This document shows, piece after piece, positions 44,513-53,553 of a stretch of DNA of 64,000 nucleotides (its first letter is position 1; each line of letters opens with the position of its first letter). The notes beneath the pieces were generated by a model that saw nothing but the letters and a program-made list of their open reading frames with translations, was not told the DNA's origin and made no database searches. The translations under genes and the position numbers were made by a program. The stretch is taken from NCBI GenBank assembly GCA_963578825.1, contig CAUZDW010000008.1, positions 1-64,000 of the forward strand, read 5' to 3'. This DNA comes from JAJDNS01 sp963578825. GTDB lineage: Bacteria > Acidobacteriota > Vicinamibacteria > Fen-336.

Positions 44513-45511
44513 ATGAAGCACAGGCGAAGGCTGCTCGTCGCGGCTCTAGGCGTCGGTGTGGCGTTGACAGCAGCGTGCACGCCGCAGGCCGAGCCCCCCG
44601 TCCGAGTGGTCCTGATCACCCTGGACACACTGCGCCTGGACTCCTTCCTCGGCAGCGCCGACCGACCGGGGCAGATGCCCCGGCTCAGGAAGTGGGCCGA
44701 ACGGGGCCGCGTGTTCGAACTCTACTACTCGTCGACCTCCACGACGCAGCCCACCCACGCCACGCTTCTGACGGGCCTTCATCCGTGGGAGCACGGGGTG
44801 CCCCGCAATGGCAAGGTGAAGGCCCGGATCGCCGAGGGTTCGGACCCGGCGCGAATTCTCGCCAAGGCTCGGGGCCTCTACGACGGCGACGTGAGCTACC
44901 TCGACGGTGCGCTCGACCGGGTCCTCGTCCAGCTGGACGAGGACCGCGAGGAGATCGAGACCCACGTCCTGGTGGTGTCGGACCACGGCGAGAGCTTCGG
45001 GGAGGGCGGGTCCGTGGGCCACGGCCGGCGTCTGACGACCGAGCAGATCCGTGTGCCCTGCTTCGGGCTTTCGCCACGGGTTGCGCCGGGCGTCAGCGTG
45101 CGGCCCATCGGGACCACGGACCTGACCACCACGATCCTCTCCCTCGCCGGCGTGGCCGGCGAAGCCCCGGGCGGCCGGGATCTCGTCGACCGCGAGACCG
45201 AGCCGGCGCGGGTCGTCGGGATGAGACGCGCTTTCGACAGGATCACCCACGAGAGGCGAATCGACGGCAGCGTGCACGTGCTCGAGGGGCTGAGATTCTA
45301 CGTCCTCGACGGGCAAGACCTGGTCACTGGCAACGGACAGGGTGCCGTCACGCTCAACGACTCTTCGGAAGAGCTGGCCGATCCCGAGAGGGCCGCATCG
45401 GCCCGGCAGCTCTTCGCGGAGTTCGAGGAGCAGTTCATGGCGGTGACGCTCCGCTCGCGCGACGATGAGGAGACGCTGAAAAAGCTGGAGGCTCTGGGCT
45501 ATGTTCGCTGA
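44513..45511 (+). CDS. Sulfatase-like lipoprotein with large internal deletion
   Basis: 332 residues. The lipoprotein signal is MKHRRRLLVAALGVGVALTAAC. Alkaline-phosphatase-superfamily core motifs are present: VLITLDTLRLD (first metal Asp), TTQPTHATLLTGLHPWEHGV (nucleophile region) and SDHGESFGEGG (metal Asp-His). Compared with its neighbour, about 150 residues between the LLTG motif and YDGDVSYLDGALD are missing; the region with the AAFVSN and HYIDPHGPY blocks is gone, yet the frame is kept. Activity is doubtful. ATG 44513 has AGGA 8 nt upstream; ATG 44504 is possible. It overlaps the next gene by 11 nt. Confidence 0.8.
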   Translation: MKHRRRLLVAALGVGVALTAACTPQAEPPVRVVLITLDTLRLDSFLGSADRPGQMPRLRKWAERGRVFELYYSSTSTTQPTHATLLTGLHPWEHGVPRNGKVKARIAEGSDPARILAKARGLYDGDVSYLDGALDRVLVQLDEDREEIETHVLVVSDHGESFGEGGSVGHGRRLTTEQIRVPCFGLSPRVAPGVSVRPIGTTDLTTTILSLAGVAGEAPGGRDLVDRETEPARVVGMRRAFDRITHERRIDGSVHVLEGLRFYVLDGQDLVTGNGQGAVTLNDSSEELADPERAASARQLFAEFEEQFMAVTLRSRDDEETLKKLEALGYVR

Positions 45512-46877
45512 GGTGCGTCGCTCGCTCGTCGTCGGGCTGGTGGCGGGGGGCGTGTTGGCGGGCTGCACTTCGCCGGAGGTGGCACCGGACATCGTGCTGA
45601 TCACCGCCGACGCCCTGCGAGCGGATCACCTCTCCATCAACGGCTATCCTCGGGAGACGTCACCGAACATCGACCGGTTCGCTCGTGAAGCATGGCACTT
45701 CACCGAGGCCGTCACCGTCATCCCGAAGACGGGCCCCGCCCTCACCACGATGTTCACCGGGCACCAGACCGACACCCATCGAGTGCGGACCAACCTCTGG
45801 AGAATGCCCCGCGCGCTCCCGGTCCTCGCCGAGCGACTCGGGGACGAGGGATACCGGACGGCGGCGTTCGTGAGCAACCCCGCCGTCGGGGCGAGCATGG
45901 GCTTCGCCCGGGGCTTCGACACCTTCAAAGAGCTCTTCGCGGGCGACGGCGTGTCGGCGGTCAACGCCGCGTTTCTCCAGTGGGCTGCGGACGAGTGGAC
46001 GAGGCCCTCTTTCGTCTGGCTCCACTACATCGACCCGCATGGGCCCTACGACCCTCCTCCCGCGCTCGAGGCACTGTTCGTCGACGACGAGTGGGCGCAG
46101 TCGTCAGCGCGGGTCTCACTGGACTATGAGGCGAACCAGATCGAGGGGGGCTCGCCCAACAAGCTGCTGGGGGCGGTGCCCCGCTACCAGCAGCTCGGCG
46201 ACGAGGATCGCGTGGCGGTCTATGTGGCCCGCTACGACGCCGAGATCCGCCACGTCGACAACGCCTTCGGTGAGGTGATTCGCGCGCTCGAGGAGCTCGG
46301 CCGCTACGACAACGCCATGGTGCTGTTCACGGCCGACCATGGAGAGAGCCTGGGCGAGCACAACTTCTACTTCGAGCACGGATGGTTCGCCTACGACGCG
46401 ACCCTGCGCGTGCCGCTCATGATCAAGCGGCCCGGCCAGACCGAGGGAGGGATCGTCGAAGCCCAGGTCTCCCTCGTGGACATCGTGCCGACGGTCCGCG
46501 ACGTCGTGGGGGCCTCGTGGGAGGACGACGGAGCCGGCGGCAGCGTCTTCCGTGCACCCGAGAGCCGCCCCCTCGTGAAGATCGAGAGCGCCGGCCGCTA
46601 CCCCGAAACGTTCCACGGTCTCAGGAGCACACGCTGGAAGTTTCTGAAGAGCCGCGCCCTGGGCTCGGAGGAGCTCTACGATCTGGCGGCCGATCCAGGG
46701 GAGACCGAGAATCGGGCCGGAGGCGAAGCGGAGCTCGCAACGGAGCTTCGCCTCCGGCTCTCCGAGACCCGGGCCGCGCTCCGATCCGACGCCTCGCCCG
46801 TCGCTCCTCCACTGGAGGAGGACGAGATCGATGCGAGGGCCCGGGAGCAGCTGAAAGCGCTCGGCTACCTGCAGTGA
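45501..46877 (+). CDS. Sulfatase-family lipoprotein (alkaline phosphatase superfamily)
   Basis: 458 residues. Lipoprotein signal (SLVVGLVAGGVLAGCTSP, lipidated Cys after LAG). Motifs: DIVLITADALRADHLS (first metal site), KTGPALTTMFTGHQ (nucleophile region, a Thr rather than the Cys/Ser that becomes formylglycine), HYIDPHGPYDPP, FTADHGESLGEHNFYFEHG (metal Asp-His) and a C-terminal LYDLAADPGETEN. Without a C/S-x-P-x-R motif it is unlikely to be a formylglycine sulfatase; phosphate-ester or phosphoglycerol transfer is as likely. It ends KALGYLQ, like the preceding gene (EALGYVR), showing tandem paralogy. Confidence 0.86.
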   Translation: MFAEVRRSLVVGLVAGGVLAGCTSPEVAPDIVLITADALRADHLSINGYPRETSPNIDRFAREAWHFTEAVTVIPKTGPALTTMFTGHQTDTHRVRTNLWRMPRALPVLAERLGDEGYRTAAFVSNPAVGASMGFARGFDTFKELFAGDGVSAVNAAFLQWAADEWTRPSFVWLHYIDPHGPYDPPPALEALFVDDEWAQSSARVSLDYEANQIEGGSPNKLLGAVPRYQQLGDEDRVAVYVARYDAEIRHVDNAFGEVIRALEELGRYDNAMVLFTADHGESLGEHNFYFEHGWFAYDATLRVPLMIKRPGQTEGGIVEAQVSLVDIVPTVRDVVGASWEDDGAGGSVFRAPESRPLVKIESAGRYPETFHGLRSTRWKFLKSRALGSEELYDLAADPGETENRAGGEAELATELRLRLSETRAALRSDASPVAPPLEEDEIDARAREQLKALGYLQ

Positions 46878-46992
46878 CACATCGAGTCGTCCGCGTCGGT
46901 CGCCCGCGAAGTGCGGGTCGCGTTCTCGAGGGCGAGAGACCAACCACGGGGAACCGGCGCACCCAGCCTGCGGGTACAATCAGCACTCGCGG

Positions 46993-48267
46993 GTGGAGCG
47001 CTCCCGGTTCGAGAGCCTGGCGGCGGAGGACGGGGTGCGCGCGGCACGCTCCAACTACTACCCCTGGGTCGCCGTCGAGGGGATTGCGAAGGACGGCCTC
47101 TCGGGAGCCACCGGTGGCCTGGGCCTGGTGGGGCTGACCGGCTCACCCTTCTTCGACAAGCTGGCCATCGGCGTCAACGTCAGCTTCAACGCTCTCGACT
47201 TCGGCCGCACGAGCAACGCCGTGGACGCGGCCCGGTTCACCGCTGCGTCGCTCCGCAGCCGCGAAGAGGCCGAGAAGGCCGCCGTCGTGTGGCAGGTCAA
47301 GACCGCCTACTACCGCTGCCTTCAGGCCGAAGACCTGCTCCAGGTGGCCCGTGAGACGCTCGAGGCAAGGGAGCTCACAGCGCGGCAGGCCCGGGTCTAC
47401 TACGAGGCCGAGCTTCGGTCGAAGCTCGACGCCAGCTTCTCCGAGGTTCGTGTAAAGGAGGCCGAAGCAGAGCTGATACGCGCCGAGAACCAGCAACAGC
47501 TCGAGTTCGCGGCGCTCGATCTCGCCATGGGAGTGCCGGGAGAAGGCACCTACCGACTCGAGGCGACGCCGGCCGATTCCGAGCCCGGGGAATCACTCGA
47601 GGCTCTCGTCGAGAGAAGCCTGCTCAGCCGACCCGACCTCGCGGCGGCGCACCTCGAGGCCCAAGCCGTGCGCGCCTCTCTCGAGGCCGCTCGCAGCGAG
47701 AGGCTCCCGCAGATCCGTGCGGTGGCCAGCTTCGGGAAGGCCCGCTTCGCCGAAGGCGTCGACGGGAAGGACTGGGTGGTCGGGGTCGGGTTCAGCGTTC
47801 CCGTGTTCACCGGGTTCGCCGTGGATTCGCGCATCCACCAGGCGGAGTCGAGGCTGCGGGCGGCCCAGGCGGGTCAAAGAGCGATCGTGCAGCGTGTGCG
47901 CTTCGAAGTCCAGAGGGCCTTCCTGGGCCTGGAGACCGCACGCTCCTTCACGGAGGTGGCCCGCGCCCAGGTGTCTCTGGCCGAGGAGTCCCTGCGTCTG
48001 GCCACCCAGAGATATGGAGCGCAGCTCGGGAGCTTCATCGACCTCACGGCGGCCGACCTGTCCCTGGTCCGCTCGAAGCAGGCCCACGCGCAGGCCGTCT
48101 ACGACGTCATGATCGCCCGCGCGACCCTGGAGTTCGTGGTGGGAGAGCCTGCGCCCCACTCGGCGCGGTCGAAGGCCGTGGTGGCTCGAGACTCAGCCTC
48201 TACGAGGCTGCCGAGGAACGGCCCGACGCGTTGGAAGCCGCTGGAGGCCCTCGGCGACCTTCAGTGA
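46993..48267 (+). pseudogene. TolC-like outer-membrane efflux protein, 5'-truncated
   Basis: About 424 codons in the outer-membrane efflux family: two homologous halves with long helices (RSREEAEKAAVVWQVKTAYY, RAIVQRVRFEVQRAFLGLET) and beta strands for the barrel (FDKLAIGVNVSFNALDFG, DWVVGVGFSVPVFTGF). The usual signal peptide and first helix are missing: the frame opens at GTG 46993 directly in GVRAARSNYYPWVAVEG. The 115 nt upstream, though open in frame, encode no signal sequence. Export would fail, so it is probably broken at the 5' end. A C-terminal tail after EFVVGEPAP is poorly conserved. Confidence 0.72.
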
Positions 48268-48329
48268 GGTCGGTCTTCGAGTCGGCGGTCGCGATGGCCG
48301 GGCCACAAGAGGGTCCCGGACCTGACGTT

Positions 48330-49850
48330 CTACCAGAAGTAGAGATACAAGCCGATCGTCAGGGCGACGATCACGGCCCCAAAGAGCTTTGCCCTCGGGC
48401 TCGCCTTGAGGTCGACCTCGCCGGCGTCCGGAATCTCCCTCGGTTCCCCTGGGCTCACGTGCGTGTAGAGGAGCATCGCCGCCGACGTCGTGAGGAAGGC
48501 GAGGGCCGCCACGTTCAGGTACGGACCGTCGACGACCCAGATGAAGACGCCGTAGAGGGGCACCGAGACGAGCAGCCCCATCACGGCCGCTCCGGCGGGG
48601 ACCCTCTTGATGAACATCCCCAGAATGAAGACCGCGAGGATGCCGGGCCAGATGAAGTTCCACGCCATCTGCATGTAGTCGTAGATGGGTCCCATTCGCC
48701 GCAGCTCGGGGGCAAGAAGGCACGCCAGGACCACGAACGCAGCGGTGCTCATCCGCCCCATGGCGACGAGGGCCTTTAGCGAAGGCTTCGATTTCGCCCA
48801 GTGGCGCTTGTAGAGATCGATCGTCAGGATCGTGGAGGCGGAGTTCAGCATCGAGTCGAGCGAGCTCATGATCGCCCCGAACAGCGCCGCGAACATGACG
48901 CCTCGGAGCCCGGACGGGAGCAGCCTCTTCATCAGAAAGGGATAGGCCTGATCGGCCTCGGGGACCTCGGAGCCGTAGAGCTAGAAGGCAATGATCCCGG
49001 GAAAGACGACAAGGAAGGGAATGACGAGCTTCAAGGCAGCGGCGAAGAGAATCCCCGGCTGCCCTTCCTCCAGGCTCTTGGCGGCGAGGGCGCGCTAGGT
49101 GATGAACTGATTCAAGCCCCAGTAGCAGATGTTCGGGACCCAGATTCCCAGCAGAAAGATCGTCCACGGCATCGTGGAGTGGTCCGCCGGCAGGACCATG
49201 TGGAGCTTGTCCTGATTCACCTCCAGGAAGACGCCGAGGCCGCCCACTTCCCGAAGGCCGAGAACCAGCACGACCGCGCCCCCCAGCATCAGCGTGATCC
49301 CCTGGACGAGGTCGGACCACACGACAGCCTTGAGGCCGCCGTAGACCGTGTAGGCGCCCGCCCGCACTCCGATGCCCCAGATGCCGTAGTAGAGATTGAC
49401 GCCGAAGATGCTGTTGAGCGCGAGACCGCCGGTGTAGAGGACGCCGGCCATGGCCGCGACCACGTACATGATCATCAGGTAGAAGGCCATGATGGCCCGG
49501 GCGGTCGCGTTGTAGCGGTACTCCAGGTACTCGGGGAGGGTGTAGATCCCGGCGCGCAGGAAGCGTGGGAGCAGCACCAGGGCGACGAAGACGAGAGCGA
49601 TGGCCGCGATCCACTCGAAGCTGGCGATGGCGAGGCCCAGTTCGAAGCCCTTGCCTCCCATCCCGATGAAGTGCTCCGTCGAGATGTTGGACGCGACCAG
49701 CGACAGGCCGATGAGCCACCAGGTCAGGCTGCGGCCGGCGAGGAAGTAGTCCTCGGAGGTGTCTTCCTTGCGCGAGGCATACAGCGAGACCGCTATGACA
49801 AAGACGATGAATCCGACGAAGGTGCCGATGTCGACGCCAGAGAGTTCCAT
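48330..49850 (-). pseudogene. Sodium:solute symporter with two in-frame amber codons
   Basis: One continuous frame of 506 codons encodes an SSS-family (SGLT-like) carrier: EDYFLAGRSLTWWLIGLSL, SNISTEHFIGMGGKGFE, YTLPEYLEYRYN, YGGLKAVVWSDLVQG, SLDSMLNSASTILTIDLYKR. TAG interrupts it at codon 252 (49097-49095: NQFIT-x-RALAAK, where relatives have Gln) and codon 290 (48983-48981: PGIIAF-x-LYGSE). Both are explicable by CAG to TAG. ATG 49850 is taken as start because the mature sequence begins there. It is divergent from a Gfo/Idh/MocA dehydrogenase, a pairing seen in sugar or inositol use. Confidence 0.85.
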
Positions 49851-49875
49851 GCTCGATTTGATCGGACTCGCCTTT

Positions 49876-49890
49876 GGGAGTAGCGCTCCC
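49876..49890. promoter_or_regulatory. Inverted repeat in symporter/dehydrogenase divergent region
   Basis: GGGAG and CTCCC arms flank TAGCG, 26 nt before the symporter start. It is a possible operator or leader hairpin for the symporter transcript. Confidence 0.3.
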
Positions 49891-49992
49891 GAGCGGCCTT
49901 TGGCTGATCCCGCGTGAGGGCAGATTACATCACGGATTTCGGAGAGGACGGTGGAGAATAAACTGCTCGACGCGGCGTGGTAGATTTCGTCG

Positions 49993-51075
49993 ATGGAAGG
50001 CGGGCTCAAGCTGGGGATCGTCGGTGCGGGACGGATCGGCGTCTTTCACGCGCAGCACGTCCAGGAGATCGCCAGCGACCGAGGCGACTGCACGCTGAGC
50101 GCTGTGATCGACGCCCACGAAGACACCGCCGAGCGCGTGGCGGCGCAGCTGCAGGAACGCCAGGGTCAGCCCGTCCGCGCGTTCCGCCGCATCGAGGAGG
50201 CGATCGACGCCGGGGGCCTCGACGCCGCGGTCGTGGCGTCTCGCACGGAGGACCATGAGGCCCACACGCGCACCCTCGTCGACGCCGGGTGTCGTGTGCT
50301 CCTCGAGAAGCCCCTCGCCAGCTCCTTCGAGAGTGCTGCGGCGCTGGCGGAGCACCTCGCCGCACTGCCGGGCGGAGATCGGGCGGTCATGCAGGCGTTT
50401 CAGCGCCGATTCGACGAGCCGCTCCGGCGGGCCAAGGCGCTTGTCGACGACGGCGCCGTCGGCCAACCGTTCAAGATTGTGTCGGTGCTCGAGGATCCCG
50501 ACCCGCCGCCGGAGGGATATCAGAGCCCCGGCCTGCTCCCCGACATGTCCGTCCACAACGTCGACGAGGTCGTGTGGCTCCTGGGCCAGCGCCCGGATCG
50601 CGCGACCGCAATGGCCAGTCGGCTCTACAACACCGCCATCGCCTCGGTGAAAGAGGATTTCGACGACGCGCTCATGACCATGTGGTTCCCTGGTGGTGCG
50701 GCCGCCCAGGTGCAGGTGAGCCGCAATCACGTCGCCGGCTACCGCAACGAGACCTGGGTCTACGGCGATCGCGGGGTCGTGCACGTCGGCGGGTTTCAGG
50801 AGGATCCGCTGCGGGTCGACGTCGAGGCCCTCGCCCGTGGCCGAGTCATCGCCCGGGAGACCTTCAGGATGAGATCGTACGACGCCCCCAGCGTGCCGGT
50901 GTTCGTCGAACGCTTCGGTCCCGCATACCGCGCCGAGATGGTGCACTTCATCAACTGCGTCACCCGGGGCGAGCCGTTCGCGGTCACACACGAAGACGGT
51001 CTGGAAGCGCTGCGCATCGTGGAGGCCGCGGCCCGGGCGGTTCAGACCCGCGACGGCGCCCCGCAGGGCGTGTGA
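49993..51075 (+). CDS. Gfo/Idh/MocA-family oxidoreductase
   Basis: 360 residues. The Rossmann motif is GIVGAGRIGVFHA at residues 8-20. The family signature EKPLASSFESA has the catalytic Lys, and MSVHNVDEVVWLLG carries the conserved His. This set is typical of myo-inositol 2-dehydrogenase-like enzymes, which oxidise a secondary hydroxyl of inositol or a sugar using NAD(P). Substrate is not determined by sequence. The divergent symporter could have supplied it. The stop overlaps the next gene by four bases (GTGA). Confidence 0.9.
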   Translation: MEGGLKLGIVGAGRIGVFHAQHVQEIASDRGDCTLSAVIDAHEDTAERVAAQLQERQGQPVRAFRRIEEAIDAGGLDAAVVASRTEDHEAHTRTLVDAGCRVLLEKPLASSFESAAALAEHLAALPGGDRAVMQAFQRRFDEPLRRAKALVDDGAVGQPFKIVSVLEDPDPPPEGYQSPGLLPDMSVHNVDEVVWLLGQRPDRATAMASRLYNTAIASVKEDFDDALMTMWFPGGAAAQVQVSRNHVAGYRNETWVYGDRGVVHVGGFQEDPLRVDVEALARGRVIARETFRMRSYDAPSVPVFVERFGPAYRAEMVHFINCVTRGEPFAVTHEDGLEALRIVEAAARAVQTRDGAPQGV

Positions 51076-51290
51076 GTCCCCAGACGCCGGGAGGGGATGA
51101 TCCAATCCGGCCGTCCGATCCCGAGATGGATCCGTTCGAGGGTGACGAAGACCAGGAGTCCTGGGAGCCGCCGAGCCCGGCACTGGGAGGCCCCGGTCAG
51201 CTGGTCGCTGCGGTGGTCCTCGCTTTCGTCGCTGGCGCGATTCTCGTAGGCGCCGTGGCAGTGGCGTCCTGGCTTTTCCGGTTTCGCTGA
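51072..51290 (+). CDS. Small single-pass membrane protein coupled to dehydrogenase
   Basis: 72 residues from GTG 51072, overlapping the dehydrogenase stop by four bases. An acidic, proline-rich N-terminal half (DPFEGDEDQESWEPPSP) is followed by one transmembrane helix (LVAAVVLAFVAGAILVGAVAVASWLF) and a short FR tail. No family is recognised. The overlap argues that it is translated. An internal ATG (DPFEGDEDQ) is an alternative start. Confidence 0.6.
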   Translation: MSPQTPGGDDPIRPSDPEMDPFEGDEDQESWEPPSPALGGPGQLVAAVVLAFVAGAILVGAVAVASWLFRFR

Positions 51291-51311
51291 GCCACGCACG
51301 CCGAGCGGGAG

Positions 51312-51907
51312 CTACAAGAGCTTGTGACGGACCGCGAACGTCACGAGCTCGGCGCTCGTGTCGATAGCGAGGCTCTTCATCGCACGGTACTTGTGGAAGG
51401 CCACGGTGCGTGCCGTGATGCCGAGGGCAGCCGCAGCCTGCTTCATCGAGCGGCCCTCCGCCAGAAGCTGGACGACCTCGCGCTCGCGAGGCGTCAGGAG
51501 CTCCACAGGATTGCTCACGACGTTGGGGGGCGGCAGGGCGTCGATGTCGCCGCCGTCGATCAGCGGTGTCAGGTAGCGGCGATTTTCGAGGGCCGCGCGG
51601 ACCCCATGAAGATGACGCGGATCTCGTTGGGCTGGATCTCTTCGGTTCCGGGGAACCAGTTCGCGGCGCTCTTCAGCCACGGCATGGGCCGGATCCCCTC
51701 GAAGAGGAGTCCCTCCTTCCAGCGGTCCATGGGCACGCCGCCGAAGAGAGCGGCCTTGATGTCCGCCTCGCTGGACGGCGTCTGCTTGGGCGGCGCCTGG
51801 GCCAGCGCGGCCCCCGCCGTGAGAGCCACAGCGGCGGCAGCCGCAACGGCAACGAATTTCCTGGTCCAAGCACGGGCCCCGGCCCGGCGGTATCTGCTTG
51901 ATTTCAA
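51312..51907 (-). pseudogene. Chimeric scar: metallo-hydrolase head joined to LuxR tail
   Basis: Two gene pieces in different frames. The 5' piece (51907 to about 51600) has a signal peptide (FVAVAAAAAVALTAGAALAQA) and the front of an exported protein ending EEIQPNEIRVIFMG, which resembles the first strand of a metallo-beta-lactamase-fold hydrolase. The 3' piece (about 51600 to 51312) starts ALENRRYLTPLI and is the linker and helix-turn-helix of a NarL/LuxR response regulator (LTPREREVVQLLAEGRSMKQ, AAAALGITARTVAFHKYRAM). The receiver domain and the catalytic part of the hydrolase are both missing. The junction near 51590-51605 looks like a deletion that fused two neighbours out of frame. Confidence 0.75.
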
Positions 51908-52031
51908 CGGCTGATAAGTGCTCGTTTTTGCTTAGAGCAGTTTCAACTGGGCCGCAAACAGTGCCTCCATCGGGCTTGGTTCTGTGATACACAGACCGGG
52001 ATCGGGCCAACCGATCGGAAAGGGGCCTTAC

Positions 52032-53507
52032 GTGTCGCGACTCGTTTTGTGCCTGTCACTCGCGCTTGCACCGCCGCTCCAGGCCAAGGACGGCTACGAC
52101 GTCGTGCTCGAGGGCGGGCGCGTCATCGATCCCGAGACCGGCTTCGATGCCGTGCGGAACGTCGGGATCAGGGGAGATCGCATCGTCGAGATCTCGACAG
52201 ACGCCCTCTCCGGCACCGAGGTCGTCGACGTGGGCGGCCTCGTGGTGGCCCCGGGGTTCATCGACCTGCACGCTCACGGGCAGACGAACGCAGCCAACGA
52301 GTACCAGGCCCACGACGGGGTGACGACCGCCCTCGAGCTGGAGCTGGGTGTGCCGTTCGTCAAGGCCTGGCTCGAGTTGAGAAAGGGCAACGCTCTCATC
52401 AACTTCGGCGCAACGGTGTCCCATGCGAGCACTCGCTGGATGGCCATGGCCAAGTACGCCGACGAGGCCCGGCGAGCGCGCGCCGGGGCCGAGGGGGGGC
52501 ACCTGCCGGCAGCCGTGACAGCAGCATTGAACCCACCCGGCTCGGCCCGCTATGAGGCCGTGACGAGCGCGGAGATGATCTCGATGACCGAGATCCTCTC
52601 CGCTGGTCTGGGTCAGGGGGCCCTGGGGATCGGCGTGCCGGTGGGGTACTACCCCGGGGCGACCCGGGAAGAGGTCTTCCGTGTCTACGAGGTTGCGGCA
52701 AAATGGGACGTTCCGGTCTACACCCACGTGCGCGATCCGGACATCCCGGCCATCCAGGAAGCCATCGCCAACGGTGGAGCCACGGGCGCGTCGGTCCACA
52801 TCGTGCACCTCAACAGCATGGCGCTCGGGCGCGTCGGTGTGGCCCTCGCCATGATCGACTCCGCCCAGAAGCGTGGGCTCGACATCACGACGGAGCTCTA
52901 TCCGTATACGGCGGGATCCACACTCATCGAGTCCGCCCTCTTCAATGAGGGCTGGCAGGACGTCTTTGGCATCGACTACGGAGACCTGCAGTGGGAGGGC
53001 ACTGGCGAGCGGCTCACCGAGGAAACGTTTCGGAAGTACCGTGCGACGGGCGGCACACTCATCCTCCACGTGATGAAGGAGGAGTGGATCGAGACGGGGC
53101 TCCGCGCGCCCTTCACGATGATCGGCTCCGACGGGATGCCCTTCGCGCCTCTCGCGCACCCCCGTTCCGCCGGAACGTTCTCGCGGGTCCTGGGGCGCTA
53201 CGTGCGTGAGCGGCGCACGCTCTCGTTGATCGACGCGCTCCGCAAGATGACGATCATGCCGGCTCGACGGGCCGAGTCGGCCGCGCCGTCCATGCGTCTC
53301 AAGGGGCGGCTGCAGGTCGGATGTGACGCCGACATCACTATTTTCGACCCCGCCGCGGTCATCGACACCGCAACCTTCGGCGAGGAGCTCACCTTCGCCG
53401 AGGGCATCCCACACGTCCTGGTGAACGGCACGTTCGTCGTCCGAGAGGGCAAGACGGTGCCCGGCGTGTATCCGGGCCGGGCCGTCCTAGGCAGGTACCG
53501 CAACTGA
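52032..53507 (+). CDS. Exported amidohydrolase (D-aminoacylase / N-acyl-amino-acid deacylase-like)
   Basis: 491 residues. A short signal peptide (RLVLCLSLALAPPLQA) precedes YDVVLEGGRVIDPETGFDA. The metal motif is PGFIDLHAHGQ, with further His in YTHVRDP and HIVHLNSM and an Asp in MIGSDGMPFAPLAHPR, matching the amidohydrolase group that deacylates N-acyl-D-amino acids. GTG 52032 has AAGGGG 6 nt upstream. It probably recycles acylated amino acids or wall-derived compounds in the periplasm. Confidence 0.88.
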   Translation: MSRLVLCLSLALAPPLQAKDGYDVVLEGGRVIDPETGFDAVRNVGIRGDRIVEISTDALSGTEVVDVGGLVVAPGFIDLHAHGQTNAANEYQAHDGVTTALELELGVPFVKAWLELRKGNALINFGATVSHASTRWMAMAKYADEARRARAGAEGGHLPAAVTAALNPPGSARYEAVTSAEMISMTEILSAGLGQGALGIGVPVGYYPGATREEVFRVYEVAAKWDVPVYTHVRDPDIPAIQEAIANGGATGASVHIVHLNSMALGRVGVALAMIDSAQKRGLDITTELYPYTAGSTLIESALFNEGWQDVFGIDYGDLQWEGTGERLTEETFRKYRATGGTLILHVMKEEWIETGLRAPFTMIGSDGMPFAPLAHPRSAGTFSRVLGRYVRERRTLSLIDALRKMTIMPARRAESAAPSMRLKGRLQVGCDADITIFDPAAVIDTATFGEELTFAEGIPHVLVNGTFVVREGKTVPGVYPGRAVLGRYRN

Positions 53508-53553
53508 GGGCCCCCACGAAGGAACCACAAGCCGAAGCAAAAGAGTGACCGCC

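Noticed and set aside
48330..49850. TAG might be reassigned to glutamine in this genome, explaining the amber codons.
   Set aside because: TAG is the natural stop of several intact genes here (rhomboid at 16917, S9 peptidase at 33911, alpha-2-macroglobulin at 40312, pbpC at 42808, bpt at 30764), so a general recoding is not credible.
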